From Triparma columacea (taxonomy: Eukaryota > Sar > Bolidophyceae > Parmales > Triparmaceae), in contig BRYA01000211.1 in the NCBI GenBank assembly GCA_030267965.1, positions 1-64,000 of the forward strand: 64,000 bases of DNA. Reading direction: 5' to 3'. Made by a program: the position numbers and the translations under genes. The notes under the pieces were generated by a model. It did not search any database. It saw only the letters and a list, made by a program, of their open reading frames with translations, and was not told where the DNA came from. Of this stretch, positions 51,101 to 64,000 are shown piece by piece. Within the stretch, counting starts at the first letter, position 1, and each line of letters starts with the position of its first letter.

Positions 51101-54100
51101 TTGCTAACCATGAGCTGAGCGGCCTTGCGCATCTTTGTCTCGTCCCCTTCCATAGCAAAGTCCTTCACCACTAGCTCCTTCGATGTAATGCAGGCAATGG
51201 TCACGGACCTCTCTACCACCGGCTGAATGATCTCCCTGATGGCACGGTCGACAGCGACAGGCACGATCCTCTTGAGCGTTGGGTTCGATTGAAACAAAGC
51301 CACAGAGGGGTTGATCTGGACGTAGCTTGCCAAATTAGGAATCACCGTCTGCTCCTGGAAGTTTCCTTGCTCCTTCGAATCAACGGCAGCCTGGGGCGCC
51401 GGGGCTGGAGCGGGAGCAGAGGTGGCCTTAGTGTTGAAGTCGGGGTTCTTCTCCTTGTTGGGTCCAACCCTCTGGCTGAGGTCGTCCCTCTTCTCGATTT
51501 CATCGAGCTTGACGTTCAAGTTCTTGCAAAGCACCTCGATCTCAAACTTGATGTTCATCTTCAAATCCTCAACATCGTAGAGGGAGCGGAAGACGGAAAG
51601 GAGTCCCATAATCCAGGGGTTGGGGGGGCGGAAGACGGCGGAGTTCTTGGCTCCCTCCAGAATCTTGGCAACGAAGGGCGTGACGGCGATGAGCCTGCCC
51701 GTCTCGTATCCCTGGTAGAGCAGCTCTTTGCAGTCAAGCATCCTATGAAGGATTGGCTTGTTTCTGGCGAGGGTTATAGCCCCTAGCCAAGACCCGAGAT
51801 TCTTCAGGAGGGATCGCTCGGAGGTCAAGATGGTGATCTTGGGAGACCTCAGTAGTTTCCCGACGTTGAGGTAGACGGACTGAAGAATGGCCTCCACGAG
51901 GCCCTTTCCGTAGTCCCCAAGCTTGTCCAAGAAAGCTAGGTAGAGGACGTGGAAGTTGGGCTGCGTGGAGATCCTCTTCACGACGAGGTAGTTACCAAGC
52001 CACCCGAAATACTGAGGCGGCATAATGTCCTTGAGCTCGTTCACCTTCTGATCCAGATTTGACATGGAAATATTGTTGATGATGAACTGAACGCGGTCGA
52101 GGATGTTGTCGGGGGGGGAGGTGTGCTCCTTCTCGACTCCCTCCCCTGAGACGGCCTTGCCCAAGTTGTTGCCGAAGACCGGCGCAGTTTTGGGGGGCTG
52201 GCTAGAATCTGAAGCCGCACCGCCTAGCGACTGGCTCGAGGGGTCAGCAGGAGCCGGCATAGCCATGTTGGTTGGCGACATCTTGGAGTTGGAGGAGAGG
52301 GAAAGAGGAGAGGCTGAGGGGTTCGTGGAGGTGGGGGGAGTGTCGCCGTTGGTGTGGTTCGTCTCCGCCTCGGCCTTAGCCTTCATCATGGACTGCTCAA
52401 TCTCGCCAACGAGCTGGGCGTGAGATTGCTTCAGGTGAGGGATCTGGATGATGTGGGAGCAATACTGAGGCCACTCGTGAAGCCTCGACTTGAACTGCTC
52501 CAGGGCGTACATCCCGAACCTGAACATTTTTCCGCTTCCACCATGGACCGGCTGCTTCCTCAGGGCCTCTAGGACATAGCGAAGGGCGATTCCCAAGGTT
52601 ATTGAGGAAACCAGCTGGTGCTGGATGAGGGTGCCGAAGAGGATTCCTGTTATGCGAAGCTCCTTGTCGGGGTACTTGTGGAAGAATCTGTACTCGTCAA
52701 AGAGGTTGTGGATCATGCAAGCGAAGATGTCCTGCTCGCGCAGGTTCTCGCTGCTCTTGAAGCGCTTGAGCATTTCTATAACCTCCCCGATGGACTGCTC
52801 GGAGGTGTAGATCTTCTGGAAGTAGCTGTTGGCCATCTCCTCGATCTCGTCGGAGGAGGTGGAGGCGTGGGCGAGGGCCGGGTGCTTGGCGACGCATGCC
52901 TCGGTGAGGCCCTTGATGGAGGCAGAGAGGGGCTGCCCGCCGGAGGGGGTGGGAGCATTCAGGAGCTCCTTCGAGCACGAGCCCAGGGCCTTGAGGGCGA
53001 TGGCAATGTTCTCGATGGAGACGGCCGCGTGGCCCTCGGCGCGGGGGATAGCGTTCATGTAGTTCTTCCCGATGAAGGAGACCAGAGGGAACGCAAAGTG
53101 CATACCATCAGATTTGATTTTTTCGGTGAGGAAGCTATCAAACTTGATCACGTCCTTGTCGCCTGCGACGAAGGCGATCGAAAGGAAGTAGTCGACGTCA
53201 CCTCCGCTGAGGATCTGGATTCCTGCCTCGGTCTCCCTCTCTCTCGACAGGAGGCGGATGACACCGACGATGTGCATCACGGTGGACATCCACTCCTCCG
53301 AGGTCGGGGGGGAGGCGGAGACGGAGCGCCAGGACTCCACGCAACCCGAAATTACGATCTTGGGGGAAATGTCCCAGAGCCTGCGGATGACATGGGCGCT
53401 AAAGGTGGACCTCCCGGGCTTGAAGAAGACATTGAGCAGCTGGCCCATCATTTCGGAAGTTAACTTGGGGCCAGGGATTTGGGAAGAGGACTGCTGGATC
53501 TTCACGAGGGCTAGCACAATCTGTTCCGGGAGCGCCATGAGGGCGCTGCGGAACAAATTGCGGATGGTCGTTGCGATCTGCGCGTTCGGGTGGTCGGACA
53601 GCAGGAGAAGGTGGGAGATCAGGTTCACGCAGGACCAAGCCTTGTTGGGGACGGCATTGGGGTTCCCGATGAGAGAGTCCTGGGCCTCGGCCTCGTTGAG
53701 CTGGAAGGTGTAGAGGTCAGGGGGGGCGGATATGAGAGCGGCGATGAGGGAGAGCTGACCCATGGAGTTCCTCCAGTTCGAGAAGATGGCGGAGGGGGGC
53801 AGGTTGGGTTGGTTGGAGCCCGCGCGGTACAGCTTCAGGAGGGTGGAGAGAGAGGTAAGGTCCGATACGTAAAATTCGTGCGTGTCAAGGCACTGGGCGA
53901 TAAGGGTCCAGTTGAGGGAGTTGTAGTCCTCGGCAAAGACACGGGCGACAATGTCGTGATGCCAATCTAAGTTCTTGTTCTTCTTCCCGTTGCTATTGTT
54001 CGCGTCGTTCGGCGTGAGGTTTGTTGCCGTTTCGTCCTGGCCGTCTGACGAGGATGAATTGCGTGTGAAGAAACCAATGAGGGATCCTATAGACTGCTCA

Positions 54101-54395
54101 TCCAGGCTCTGGGACGGAATCTGCTGGATCATTGACCTGAAGCGGGGGGAGCGAGGGGGTGGGGGGGGAGGGGGAGCAGGGGGGAGCGGGAGGGAGCGGG
54201 GGGGAGCGGGAGGATGAGGAGGGGTGAGGAGAAAGAAGCCGGAGAATAATGATGATGAGGGGGTAAGAAAGGGTTTTCGTACCTAAAGCTACTTGTTGAA
54301 CTCGTAACGCTAGGGCCAAGGTCGGACAATAGACGGGAAACGTCCAGACCCGACCTTAGGCGGTCAGCAGCGTTGTGGAGACTCTGATTATTCAT
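48194..54395 (-). CDS. CNOT1: CCR4-NOT transcription complex subunit 1 (CNOT1)
   Basis: Three exons, 54395-54283, 54136-48484 and 48391-48194, give 1987 residues; both junctions keep frame. The last small exon restores the family C-terminus ([20 protein letters not shown] then [11 protein letters not shown]). In order: N-terminal HEAT region; a TTP-binding-like region near 467-550 ([11 protein letters not shown]); a MIF4G (CAF1-binding) region near 712-905 ([15 protein letters not shown]); a DUF3819/CAF40-binding region near 990-1120 ([20 protein letters not shown]); and the Not1 C-terminal domain from about 1615 ([17 protein letters not shown]). CNOT1 is the scaffold of the CCR4-NOT deadenylase, which shortens mRNA poly(A) tails and represses translation. 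The first intron has an unusual GTACGA donor. The exon 3 junction is a GAG before GTGAGA. Confidence 0.95.
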
Positions 54396-54991
54396 GAGAA
54401 GGAGGCTGAGCGGGAGGAGGGGAGGAGGTGGTTGAGGTGAAAGGGGGTGTGGCGGGGGAGTTAGTGGGGTAATACGAGAGTAGTTGTATGTGCAAGTCGT
54501 GTGTTTGTCATTGAAGTTGGTGCGAGTTGGAGTAAGAGGAGTAAATAGAGGAGAGAGGAGAACGGACAGTGCGTGGGCTGCATGGCAGTGTTTTTTGAGG
54601 ACCTTAGGACGTTGGTTGTTGAATAGTTTGATATTTCCATAAGTTCTAGTTATAGTATGATAGTTCTGTCATATAATATACACAATTGGTGCTAACAGGG
54701 CCAAGAAAATGCAGCGGACGCATCGATATATCGGAAATCATGATCACTCACTGAGGGTGGATTGGCGGGGGGCTGCGGGTAAATTTAACGCAGTCAGAAC
54801 GAGATGGTCTACCAGGCCGGCTGGGTAGGAACAAATTTTAAAGCCGTCAATGCAAAGCAATTTAAAGGTTTTGGGGAGGAAAGCAGGAGACGAGGACGGG
54901 AGAAGTTCTCGGAGATGGAGTGGAAAGTGGAGTGGAAGTCATTCCTTCCTTCCTTCTCCATTTTCTCCACTCAAATCAACACTACGACCAT
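54396..54991. promoter_or_regulatory. Divergent upstream region (CNOT1 / APE2-like)
   Basis: About 600 bases between two divergent start codons. An AT-rich segment lies at 54600-54700. In-frame codons precede the chosen APE2-like ATG but lack an earlier ATG, so the start at 54992 is preferred. No other gene is seen. Confidence 0.4.
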
Positions 54992-57506
54992 ATGGAGGAC
55001 TGTAAGCTCATAAGTTGGAATGTTGCCTCGTTAGGATCGCTTAGAAAAGCCGTAGACAAGAATTTCCACCAAAATTGCCAATTCATGGAGCCGGAGGGAG
55101 ATATGCCTAAAGAAAAGGCCAAAAATCCACCATTAGAGACATACTTTGACCTCCTAGGAGGAGATATCATTGCTCTCCAGGAGGTGAAGATTGAGTTGGC
55201 CAAGCTAAAGTCAACAGCAGGGGAAGATGGAGGGGTGGCTTATCGTTTTTCTTCCTCATGGGAGGCCTTCTTCAATCCCTGCAGGGACAAGGAGGTTGGG
55301 ATTGGGTTCAATGGGGTAGCGACGTATGTCAAGACGAAGGGGGTGTGTAGGTGTGTGAGGGCGGATTGGAGGGGGTTGGGAGATGAGGAGCTGGACAGGA
55401 TGGGAAGATGCTTGGTCACGGATCATGGCAAATTCGTCCTCTTCAATGTTTACGCTCCGTGCAGTGGGGGGGCGAGCGGGAGCATAAAGCTGAGGTGAGG
55501 GCGGCGGGCCGTGGGGGAGGCGAGTCGCAAGAAGGGTTAGGTTACCAATCTTTGTTGTGATCCGCTCCCCAAAACTAACAACAACCCCTCCACTCTTCCC
55601 CCACCCAAAGATTTCACGAAGCCCTGAGCAAGGCAATGGATGGATATAGGAACAAAGGGAGAAAGGTCATCCTCGTCGGTGATCTCAATATTGCCCATGA
55701 GGCCATTGACACCCACTGGAATTTCAGGAGGGTCCGAGTCGACAAGATCCTCTCCTCCATCTCGGAACCAGAGGCGCAGTGGCAGAGGGACATCAAGGCG
55801 AAGTGGAGAAAGATCATCGAGCAGCTAAATAGGACTAGGGAGGTCGTGGAGCAGGTCACTTCCAACTCAAGGACGGGGGAGAAACACAATAAGTGGAGGC
55901 TCAGGTGCAGGCCGCTTGCCGGGGTTTCGGATAGGTGAGTGGCGGGGAAAGTGGCTGAGGGGCCAAGGGTGCTGTAAGTGCGTCGTGAGTGTGCGGCAGT
56001 AAGCTTTGCACCCACGTCGACCTGCGCTCCTCCTGCCGCACGGGTCCTAACCTCACCACTCCCTCCCCCCCCGCCCATGCCTCAGCAACCCAAACAACGA
56101 GGAGGGCGCAGCCTTTGTGTTCCTCTCCACTCCTGAGGAGAACAAAGCCTACTGTGAGTCCACATACCTTTACGAGGGGCCTGAAGAACCTCCCAGGGTT
56201 CAGGCCCTCATTGACCTCATGCACAAGGTGGGGGGAGTGAAGTGGTCTGCGGAAACCATCGCGGACATTGCGAACTTGGATAAGCACGGGGATTTGTTCG
56301 GTGGGAAGCACAGGGGGGAGCTCGTGGCTTGGATGGACGGACTAGTCAAGGGAGAGAAGAGCACCATGATAGACACCTTCAGACTCCACCACCCCAAAGC
56401 TCAGGGAAGATTCACATGCTGGAACCAGGTGAGACGGGAGACGAGCAATAAGTGAAGGGGGTCGCGAAGAGAGAGGTTACGCCTTGTTTGTTAGCGCGAG
56501 TGAATCAAACGTGAGGTGCTCTTTCGCGAAGGGGGTCGCCAAAAGGTTACGCTTTGTTTGTTAGCGCGAGTGAATCAAACGTGAGGTGCTCTTTCGCGAA
56601 GGGTGTCGCAAAAAGGTTACGCGTTGTTTGTTAGCACGAGTGAATCAAACGTGAGGTGCTCTTTCTACTTCGCCACATCCTAACACCTCTCCTCGTCACT
56701 GCACTTCGCTTCGCTCGTCACCGCAGTACACAAATAGGCGGTACGAGAACGAGGGCTTTAGGATTGACTATATTCTCGTCGATAGGGAGCTCAGGGACGC
56801 GATTGCAATGCCCCAGTCTTTGCATCTCAGCTGTGGGAACGAAGAGAAAGTCCCTCAAGTACTGAAAGCATGGGGAGGGCAGGAGGAAGTAGAAGAAAAT
56901 CCCACCAGGCAAGCCTTCTCTGACACATTTGAGGCCGCAGCCCTGGCGGCGACCTTCACCGGAGGCTTCGAACCAGCCTCATTCTCGGGAGCAGGTACGA
57001 CGGCCCCGTCAACCAAGGCCATCCACGGACACCTTGACGCCCGACAAAGCGGCATCATCTACACCCCGCCCACCTACTCCGACCACGTCGCAGTTGTGTG
57101 CCACTTCAAGTTCGAAGCGGACGAGGAGGGGGGGCAGGGGGGGGGGAAGGAACTCGCAAAGGACAAGGGGACAAAGGAGTGCCAGCCACACAGGGCCCAA
57201 AAAAGCCTGGCGGGATTCTTCGGGGGCGGCGGAGGAGGATGTGGGGGGGGTGCGGGGAAGAAGAGCAGCGTCTTCACCACCTCTGCTGCGAAGGCAAAGG
57301 GGAAGGAGAGTAGCAACAACTCTCTCTTCAAAAACAGTGGAGCGAGCGATGCCAGTTGTGGAGGGGAAGAGGGGGGGGCGAAGAAGAAGAAGAGCGTCTT
57401 CAAGACAACATCAGTGGGAAACAAAAGGGGCAAGCCAAACAGCAAAAACACCCTGTCGTCTTTTGTCAAAAAAAGAAAGTCACCAAATGTGACTGATCTC
57501 ATGTGA
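54992..57506 (+). CDS. APEX2: AP endonuclease 2-like (ExoIII family) with PCNA-interacting motif
   Basis: Four exons, 54992-55494, 55611-55934, 56086-56428 and 56727-57506, with consistent phases, give 649 residues. The endonuclease/exonuclease/phosphatase fold is evident from MEDCKLISWNVASLGSL, DIIALQEVKIE, EVGIGFNGVATYVK, VLFNVYAP, GRKVILVGDLNIAHEAID, RRYENEGFRIDYILVD and TYSDHVAV. The C-terminal extension of about 120 residues is Gly/Lys/Ser-rich and contains QKSLAGFFG (about 548), a good PIP-box (QxxLxxFF), followed by repeats of KKSSVF/KKKSVFKTT. APE2 proteins cleave abasic sites and act as 3' exonucleases at forks through PCNA. A canonical zinc finger (Zf-GRF) at the end is missing, unlike animal and plant APE2. 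A 70-base tandem repeat lies in intron 3. Confidence 0.92.
56457..56666. repeat. 70-bp tandem repeat, three copies, within APE2-like intron 3
   Basis: Three direct copies with period 70: the landmark GGTTACG recurs near 56475, 56545 and 56615, each followed by TTGTTTGTTAGC and GAGTGAATCAAACGTGAG. Copies differ by only a few bases. They fill most of the 298-base third intron. Confidence 0.93.
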
Positions 57507-58195
57507 CATCAGAGTTGGGGTAAAGGGCTAGGGGAATAGTTTGTGCTTTATTGTTGTAAATGACGGCTTCTCTTACTTCAGCCGCTTTCAACTTTTAAGT
57601 GAGACTGTTGCAAAAGCGACCAAATGACATCTGATCTCGTCAAAAACGGAAAATATGATTTATGTAATTCACCCAAAATGTACTGAAAACATTTCATAAA
57701 ATATCTCAATATTCGATCATCCTTTCACTGATCATAGACGAAAATTGGTAACATTTGCCAGGAAATCATAAATGCAAAATTCATAAAAGCACCTTTCATA
57801 AATCAATATGTATATATGTTGAAATATGAATACATATAATTTTTCATGTGATTCTATAATTTATAAAGGACATAATGGAAAAAAATAAAATAGTAAACGA
57901 AAAATTGATAATGACTCTATTCTATACGAATATATCTATTATGATTTCAATATGGTTGATGATATATATAAAAAATCAAGCGATAAAAATACCGTCATTA
58001 TGGCAAATAATCCAAAACGTGCTTTAAAGTTAGTTTGATGCGCCCATCATTAGCTAACACCAAGTTATAACTCATTCCCACCACCGCCTTCCTTCCCTCG
58101 GTATTAATTTGCCATTATTTTTAACTCAAAATTCTCCACTGCTCTCTGCTTTCTGCTTCCTGCTCGGCAGCTCGGCAGAAATAAGTTGCTCCACG
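57507..58195. other. AT-rich intergenic island
   Basis: The segment from about 57590 to 58060 is strikingly AT-rich compared with the GC-rich genes on both sides, with many ATAT, AATAT and poly-A/T words. No open frame or RNA gene is supported. The AP endonuclease 3' end lies at its left and the carboxypeptidase promoter at its right. Confidence 0.6.
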
Positions 58196-59818
58196 ATGTT
58201 GAGGTTATTGGTCCTCCTCTCAATTCTATCAAACGCTGCGGGCCTGCACGGCCTCAAAAATAGACTTCAGCCTCATTCTCGACCCGCTTCTTCCTCAGAG
58301 GTCCCCCCTCCAGTCTACAACCCTCAGACCCCATTTGACACCGCTATTGACTGGGGAGATTCTTGGCAGGGTCCCACCCAGCATAGCGGTTTCCTTACCT
58401 TTGAAGGTGTTGAGCGTAATGGAATCACGCCTACGATTAATACCTTCTTCTGGTTCCTCCCCGCCCTTAATCTTGACCCCGAAGCCCCTACCCTCGTTTG
58501 GCTCCAGGGTGGTCCAGGAGGATCTTCGCTGTACGGAATGTTCGAGGAGATAGGCCCCATGGGCGTTGACGCCAACATGACCATTTACCCTCGGTGCGTC
58601 CAATCAAATAATATAACTTGGACAGATTCCGAAACCACTGTCGTTCTTCCCTGTCCCAATCTAACCCCTCCTCTCCACGCAGCGACCCCAAGTTCAATTG
58701 GAACCAGAAGTACAATCTTCTCTTCTTGGATAATCCCTGTGGTGTTGGGTTCTCTTGGAGCCACGATGAGTGCTACGCCACTGACGAAGAGACCGTGGGG
58801 TCCGACCTTGCTGATGCGATTACCAAGTTTTACGACCTCTTTCCCGATCTCCTGGAGAGCGAACTCTTCATTACTGGCGAGAGCTACGCAGGCAAGTACG
58901 TTCCTGCCTTTGCTTACACGTTGTTCACAAGGAATCAGGACGCTTTGAACCAGTATATTAACCTGAAGGGTATCTCCATCGGCGATGGTGCCATGTCGCC
59001 CCCGGACCAGTTCTTCGGGTACGGAGACCTCCTCTTCAACGCAGCCATGTGTGATTCCCGTGAGCGTCAAGTCTTCAACGATTACGAGTCGAAGATGCGT
59101 GCCGCCCTCGACAATGGGGACAACATTGGCGCCTTCGAGCAGTTCGACGAGATGCTCAACGGCGACTTTATGGAGGTCCCAACGTACTACAAGAACGTCA
59201 CTGGGCTCGACAACTACTTCAATTTCATGCAGGGGGACTGCGGCAGCTGCGTCCCCGAATATTACGGGGACTGGCTCGACCTTCCCGCCATCCGCGAGAA
59301 GATTCATGTCGGCGACCTCCCTTACGCTAGCTTCAATGAGACTGTCGAGGTCTACCTGAAGGAAGATTGGATGCGTGGTGTTGTTGACATGCTTGTTCCC
59401 CTGATGGAGAGCGACGACGTCAAGGTCCTCGTGTACTCCGGCCAGGTCGACATCATGTGAGTATCTTCCCCTTTTGAGGTTCGCCACTGGGTTTCGCTCT
59501 CCCCCTCAGCCTATTCTAACACGCTCGCCCCCCGGTCGCCTGCCAAACCCCGCTAGCCTCGGACCTCCCGGAACCGAGAATTTCCTCGACTCGTTGGAGT
59601 GGTCCGGCGCCTCCGCCTACGCTAAGGCCACGAAGGAGATCTGGAAGATCGATTCTGATTCCCTTCAGTCCCAGAACGACCCCATTGCCGGGTATCGCAA
59701 GGTCGTGGAGGACTACGGTTTCACGTATGCGGTGGTTAGGGGGGCTGGCCACATGGTACCCGGAGACCAGCCCGAGCGCGCCTACGACCTCATCACCCAA
59801 TTTGTTGATGGCAATTGA
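58196..59818 (+). CDS. Serine carboxypeptidase, family S10 (CPVL-like)
   Basis: Three exons, 58196-58593, 58683-59456 and 59557-59818, give 477 residues. The junctions rebuild SDPKFNW and VDIILGPPGTENFLDSL in frame. The N-terminus MLRLLVLLSILSNAAGLHG is a signal peptide. Family landmarks are LVWLQGGPGGSSLYGMFEE, NLLFLDNPCGVGFSWSHD, the nucleophile ITGESYAGKYVPA (Ser about 198), and the Asp in VLVYSGQVDI and His in RGAGHMVPGDQP completing the triad. Potential N-glycosylation sites include NMTIYP and NVTGLD. Enzymes of this family remove C-terminal residues from peptides in the vacuole/lysosome or outside the cell. Confidence 0.96.
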
Positions 59819-59979
59819 AGAATTCATTGAATAGGAGAAGAGGCATTTCAAATAATGCGATGCGAAATTCCTTTCCATGACAAACTAGCATTTCTTTTTC
59901 TTTCCACGCATTCCCCGCCTTAGCCCCCCCCCCCCCCCCTGCCCCAATCAGCTCATATTCCCCCTCGCGCCCCACTTAA

Positions 59980-61904
<1,925 letters not shown>

Positions 61905-63629
61905 ATGGCTGACTCCTCTACAACAAGGAGCCTCCGGAAGTCGGGTCCTATGTACTCATCTAAGAAGGCAGCCAAGAACCGCCCCAAGACTGAAGAGTGA
62001 GTACCTCCCCTCTTTAATCTCTCTCCCCCCCCCCCCCCGGCCCCTAACCCCCTCTGCCCCTCTTCCCCCCCCCCAGGGAGCTTGCTGCCGAGGCCCTCGA
62101 GGAAGTCCAGAAGAAAAAGAAGCGCGAGCAGCGGCGCACCCAGACCACCAAGTCCATGGCCTCCTCCGCCTCCAACGACAAGCTCAGGGCCCTCCTGGAC
62201 GACGCAATGTCCAACATTGCAGCATCCATCGCCAAGGACGGAACCGCGGAGGACAGGCTGAAGAAGATTATGACAAAGGCAAAGGAGACGGGAATGAGCG
62301 TAAAGAAGGTGGGTGGAACGATCTGGTTTAATACAAGCCTCACTCTCCCTAACTCTCTCCCCCCCCCCTCCCCCCTCCCCCCTCCTTCCCCCCTCCCTCC
62401 CCCCTCACTACCTCCCCAACCCCGCGCTCACCTCTCCCCAGATATTCTCCTACTTCACCAATGATCCCAACCACTTCACGAAAGACGAGTTCAAGACAGG
62501 TCTGTCGCACATTGGCGAGAACCTCTTCAACCTCGAAGACGAAGAACTCGACGAGATAATTGCAAAATTCGACGTCGACGGGGACGGAACCATCTCAATT
62601 GCAGAGTTCAAGCTTTACTGCTACTACCAGATCCCTACCGTTCCCTGGAAGGCCGAGCGCCGCCGGGTGGAGGCTTCCGGTGAGATGGATAAAATCAAGG
62701 CGGTGGTGGCGGGGCACATGCACCACGACGAGCTCCACAAGGGAAACATTCCAGAGGGCGATGAGGATTTCTCCGAGGAGGAGGGGGAGCACGTCCACGG
62801 GGCCGGGGAGCTCGTGAACAAGACGACCAAGCTCTTCTGGAGGACCAACACGACGGTGGATGTTAGGCTGTACTACTCCAAGGATATCGACATTATCAGC
62901 ATACAGGTCTTCAACCAGACGGAGGACAAGGAGATGCCCACCCTGTACGTGATGAAGAGTGACATTGAGGCCAACTGCGACAAGGATAAGCTCGAGGAGG
63001 AGATCAAGGTGGCAATACAGACTGCCGACACGAGAGAGGCCGGCCAGTCCGAAATGATTAGAGACCGGACCATGTGGGACTTCTTTACAAACTACATCCT
63101 TGCCCGCCTCAAGATCCCAGACACCTCCAATCCCTTCCCCAAGAACGAGATGGCCAACAAGCTCCCCCCTCTCACCCCCCGGACCGAGTCTCTTTGCCCT
63201 TTCCTCTGCAAGCTTTCGGACGACAAGTTCGATTCTCTCATGATCCCCAAGCCTCAAAACATCCTCCCCCCCCCCCCCGTACCGAGGGAGGTTGTCATAT
63301 CAGTAGACGACTTCATGACGGCCTTCAGTTCCTTCAAGGAGGGCCACGACGAGCTCAAGAAGATGCGAACGTCAGCCGAGAAAATGTCCAAGCTCATGGC
63401 CCTTTCGATCTCCGCGTTCAGTAACGCCGAGCACGACCGCCACCGTAGGGCCGCCCTGAACAGCCGGCAAAAGCTCTGGCTGGACTGCTTCACAAGATGG
63501 ATCGTAAGGCAACAGGTGGTCCAGGTCAAGGAGCTCCTCAAGACCAGCCCGGCGTACCTGCAACTTATGAGCGAGACGGAGGAGAAGAAGAGCGCGAAGG
63601 CTATCGGGCTTCCGGAGATCGTGGGATGA
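61905..63629 (+). CDS. EF-hand protein with coiled N-terminus
   Basis: Three exons, 61905-61996, 62077-62308 and 62442-63629, with consistent phases, give 503 residues from ATG (MADSSTTRSLRKSGPMYS). A basic, Lys/Arg-rich coiled segment (EEVQKKKKREQRRTQ) precedes one clear EF-hand near residues 140-170: IIAKFDVDGDGTISIAEFKL with all Ca-coordinating positions filled. A preceding less perfect EF-hand-like segment is IFSYFTNDPNHFTKDEFK. The rest (about 190-503) includes an LFWRTNTTVDVRLYYSKDID block and a helical C-terminus and is not recognised. A Ca-regulated structural or signalling role is inference. Introns carry long poly-C tracts. Confidence 0.82.
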
Positions 63630-64000
63630 GCAAGAGGGATGCACACCAAATCAATATCCTATTTGTGTCTTTGAAGATTACGCAACGCCTCTGAGAAAAG
63701 TTTTGTAACCTGGGGAATCGACGCGTAAGGGTGAGATAGTTTTATGATTGTGATTGAATTCGAGGTTTGCGTCTTAGCTTTCTTTTCACGTTCGGACTCT
63801 TCCTGAAATTGTGTGCCCCCCACAAACTTCCTATGAAGCCGCATCCCCTCTCGCCCTTCCTCCCTATCATGTTGATCCTACTCATTGCCCCCCCCTCAAC
63901 CCCATTTCATCCCTTTATTCCCTCAAAATCGTTAAATCAGCATCACCTATCCTCGTCGAATGGACAATTTCATCGTTCTTTTTCTCCATTTTCTCATCTC
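63630..64000. other. Right edge, no gene seen
   Basis: The last 370 bases hold the 3' end of the EF-hand gene and C/T-rich sequence at 63840-63960. No supported open frame or RNA gene; a gene may begin just outside the window. Confidence 0.4.

Overview
This window is the left end of a eukaryotic nuclear chromosome. It starts with about 70 bases of CCCTAA telomere repeat and a short degenerate subtelomeric repeat, then carries about 23 protein-coding genes at high density on both strands. Genes are compact, with few short introns. Of 27 introns I could place confidently, 23 start with GTGAG, and many contain long poly-C/poly-G tracts. Several N-termini look like secondary-plastid bipartite leaders: a signal peptide followed by a cleavage region with an aromatic residue, such as AWSF or TSF. 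With TTAGGG telomeres, BspA-like leucine-rich repeats, a MYND/ankyrin protein and START/multi-membrane proteins, this suggests a photosynthetic stramenopile, perhaps a Bolidophyceae/Parmales (Triparma-like) or diatom relative. The clade is inference; no marker gene in the window settles it.

Layout: 1-7.6 kb holds the telomere, subtelomeric repeats and a giant minus-strand START-like/multi-transmembrane protein with a 616-codon internal duplication. 8.7-19.4 kb holds an S51 peptidase, a SAP plus alpha/beta-hydrolase-like protein (with an assembly gap in its intron), a LisH/WDR91-like protein, a 17-repeat BspA-type LRR protein, a DUF1997-like plastid protein and glucosidase II beta. 20-29 kb holds ribosomal protein eS6, a TKL-type kinase, a plastid methyltransferase-like protein and two poorly known genes. 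29.5-35.2 kb has glucosamine-6-phosphate synthase (GFAT) convergent with a fused glycosyltransferase/sulfotransferase. 35.5-41.1 kb holds a myristoylatable WW-like protein, an IQ/WW protein, a coiled-coil protein and Sm D2. 41.3-54.4 kb holds VPS18, an amino-acid permease, an ankyrin-MYND protein and the CCR4-NOT scaffold CNOT1. 55-63.6 kb holds an APE2-like endonuclease with a PCNA-binding motif, an AT-rich island, a serine carboxypeptidase, GAPDH and an EF-hand protein.

Functionally most genes are housekeeping: translation, splicing, mRNA decay, vesicle tethering, glycolysis, DNA repair and ER glycoprotein quality control. The lineage-specific material is the subtelomeric START/membrane protein, the glycosyltransferase-sulfotransferase fusion and the LRR array. 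GFAT beside the fusion suggests, as inference only, local grouping of hexosamine supply and sulfated-glycan synthesis. Exon boundaries were placed by eye from splice motifs, reading frame and family similarity. No RNA genes or CRISPR arrays were recognised.
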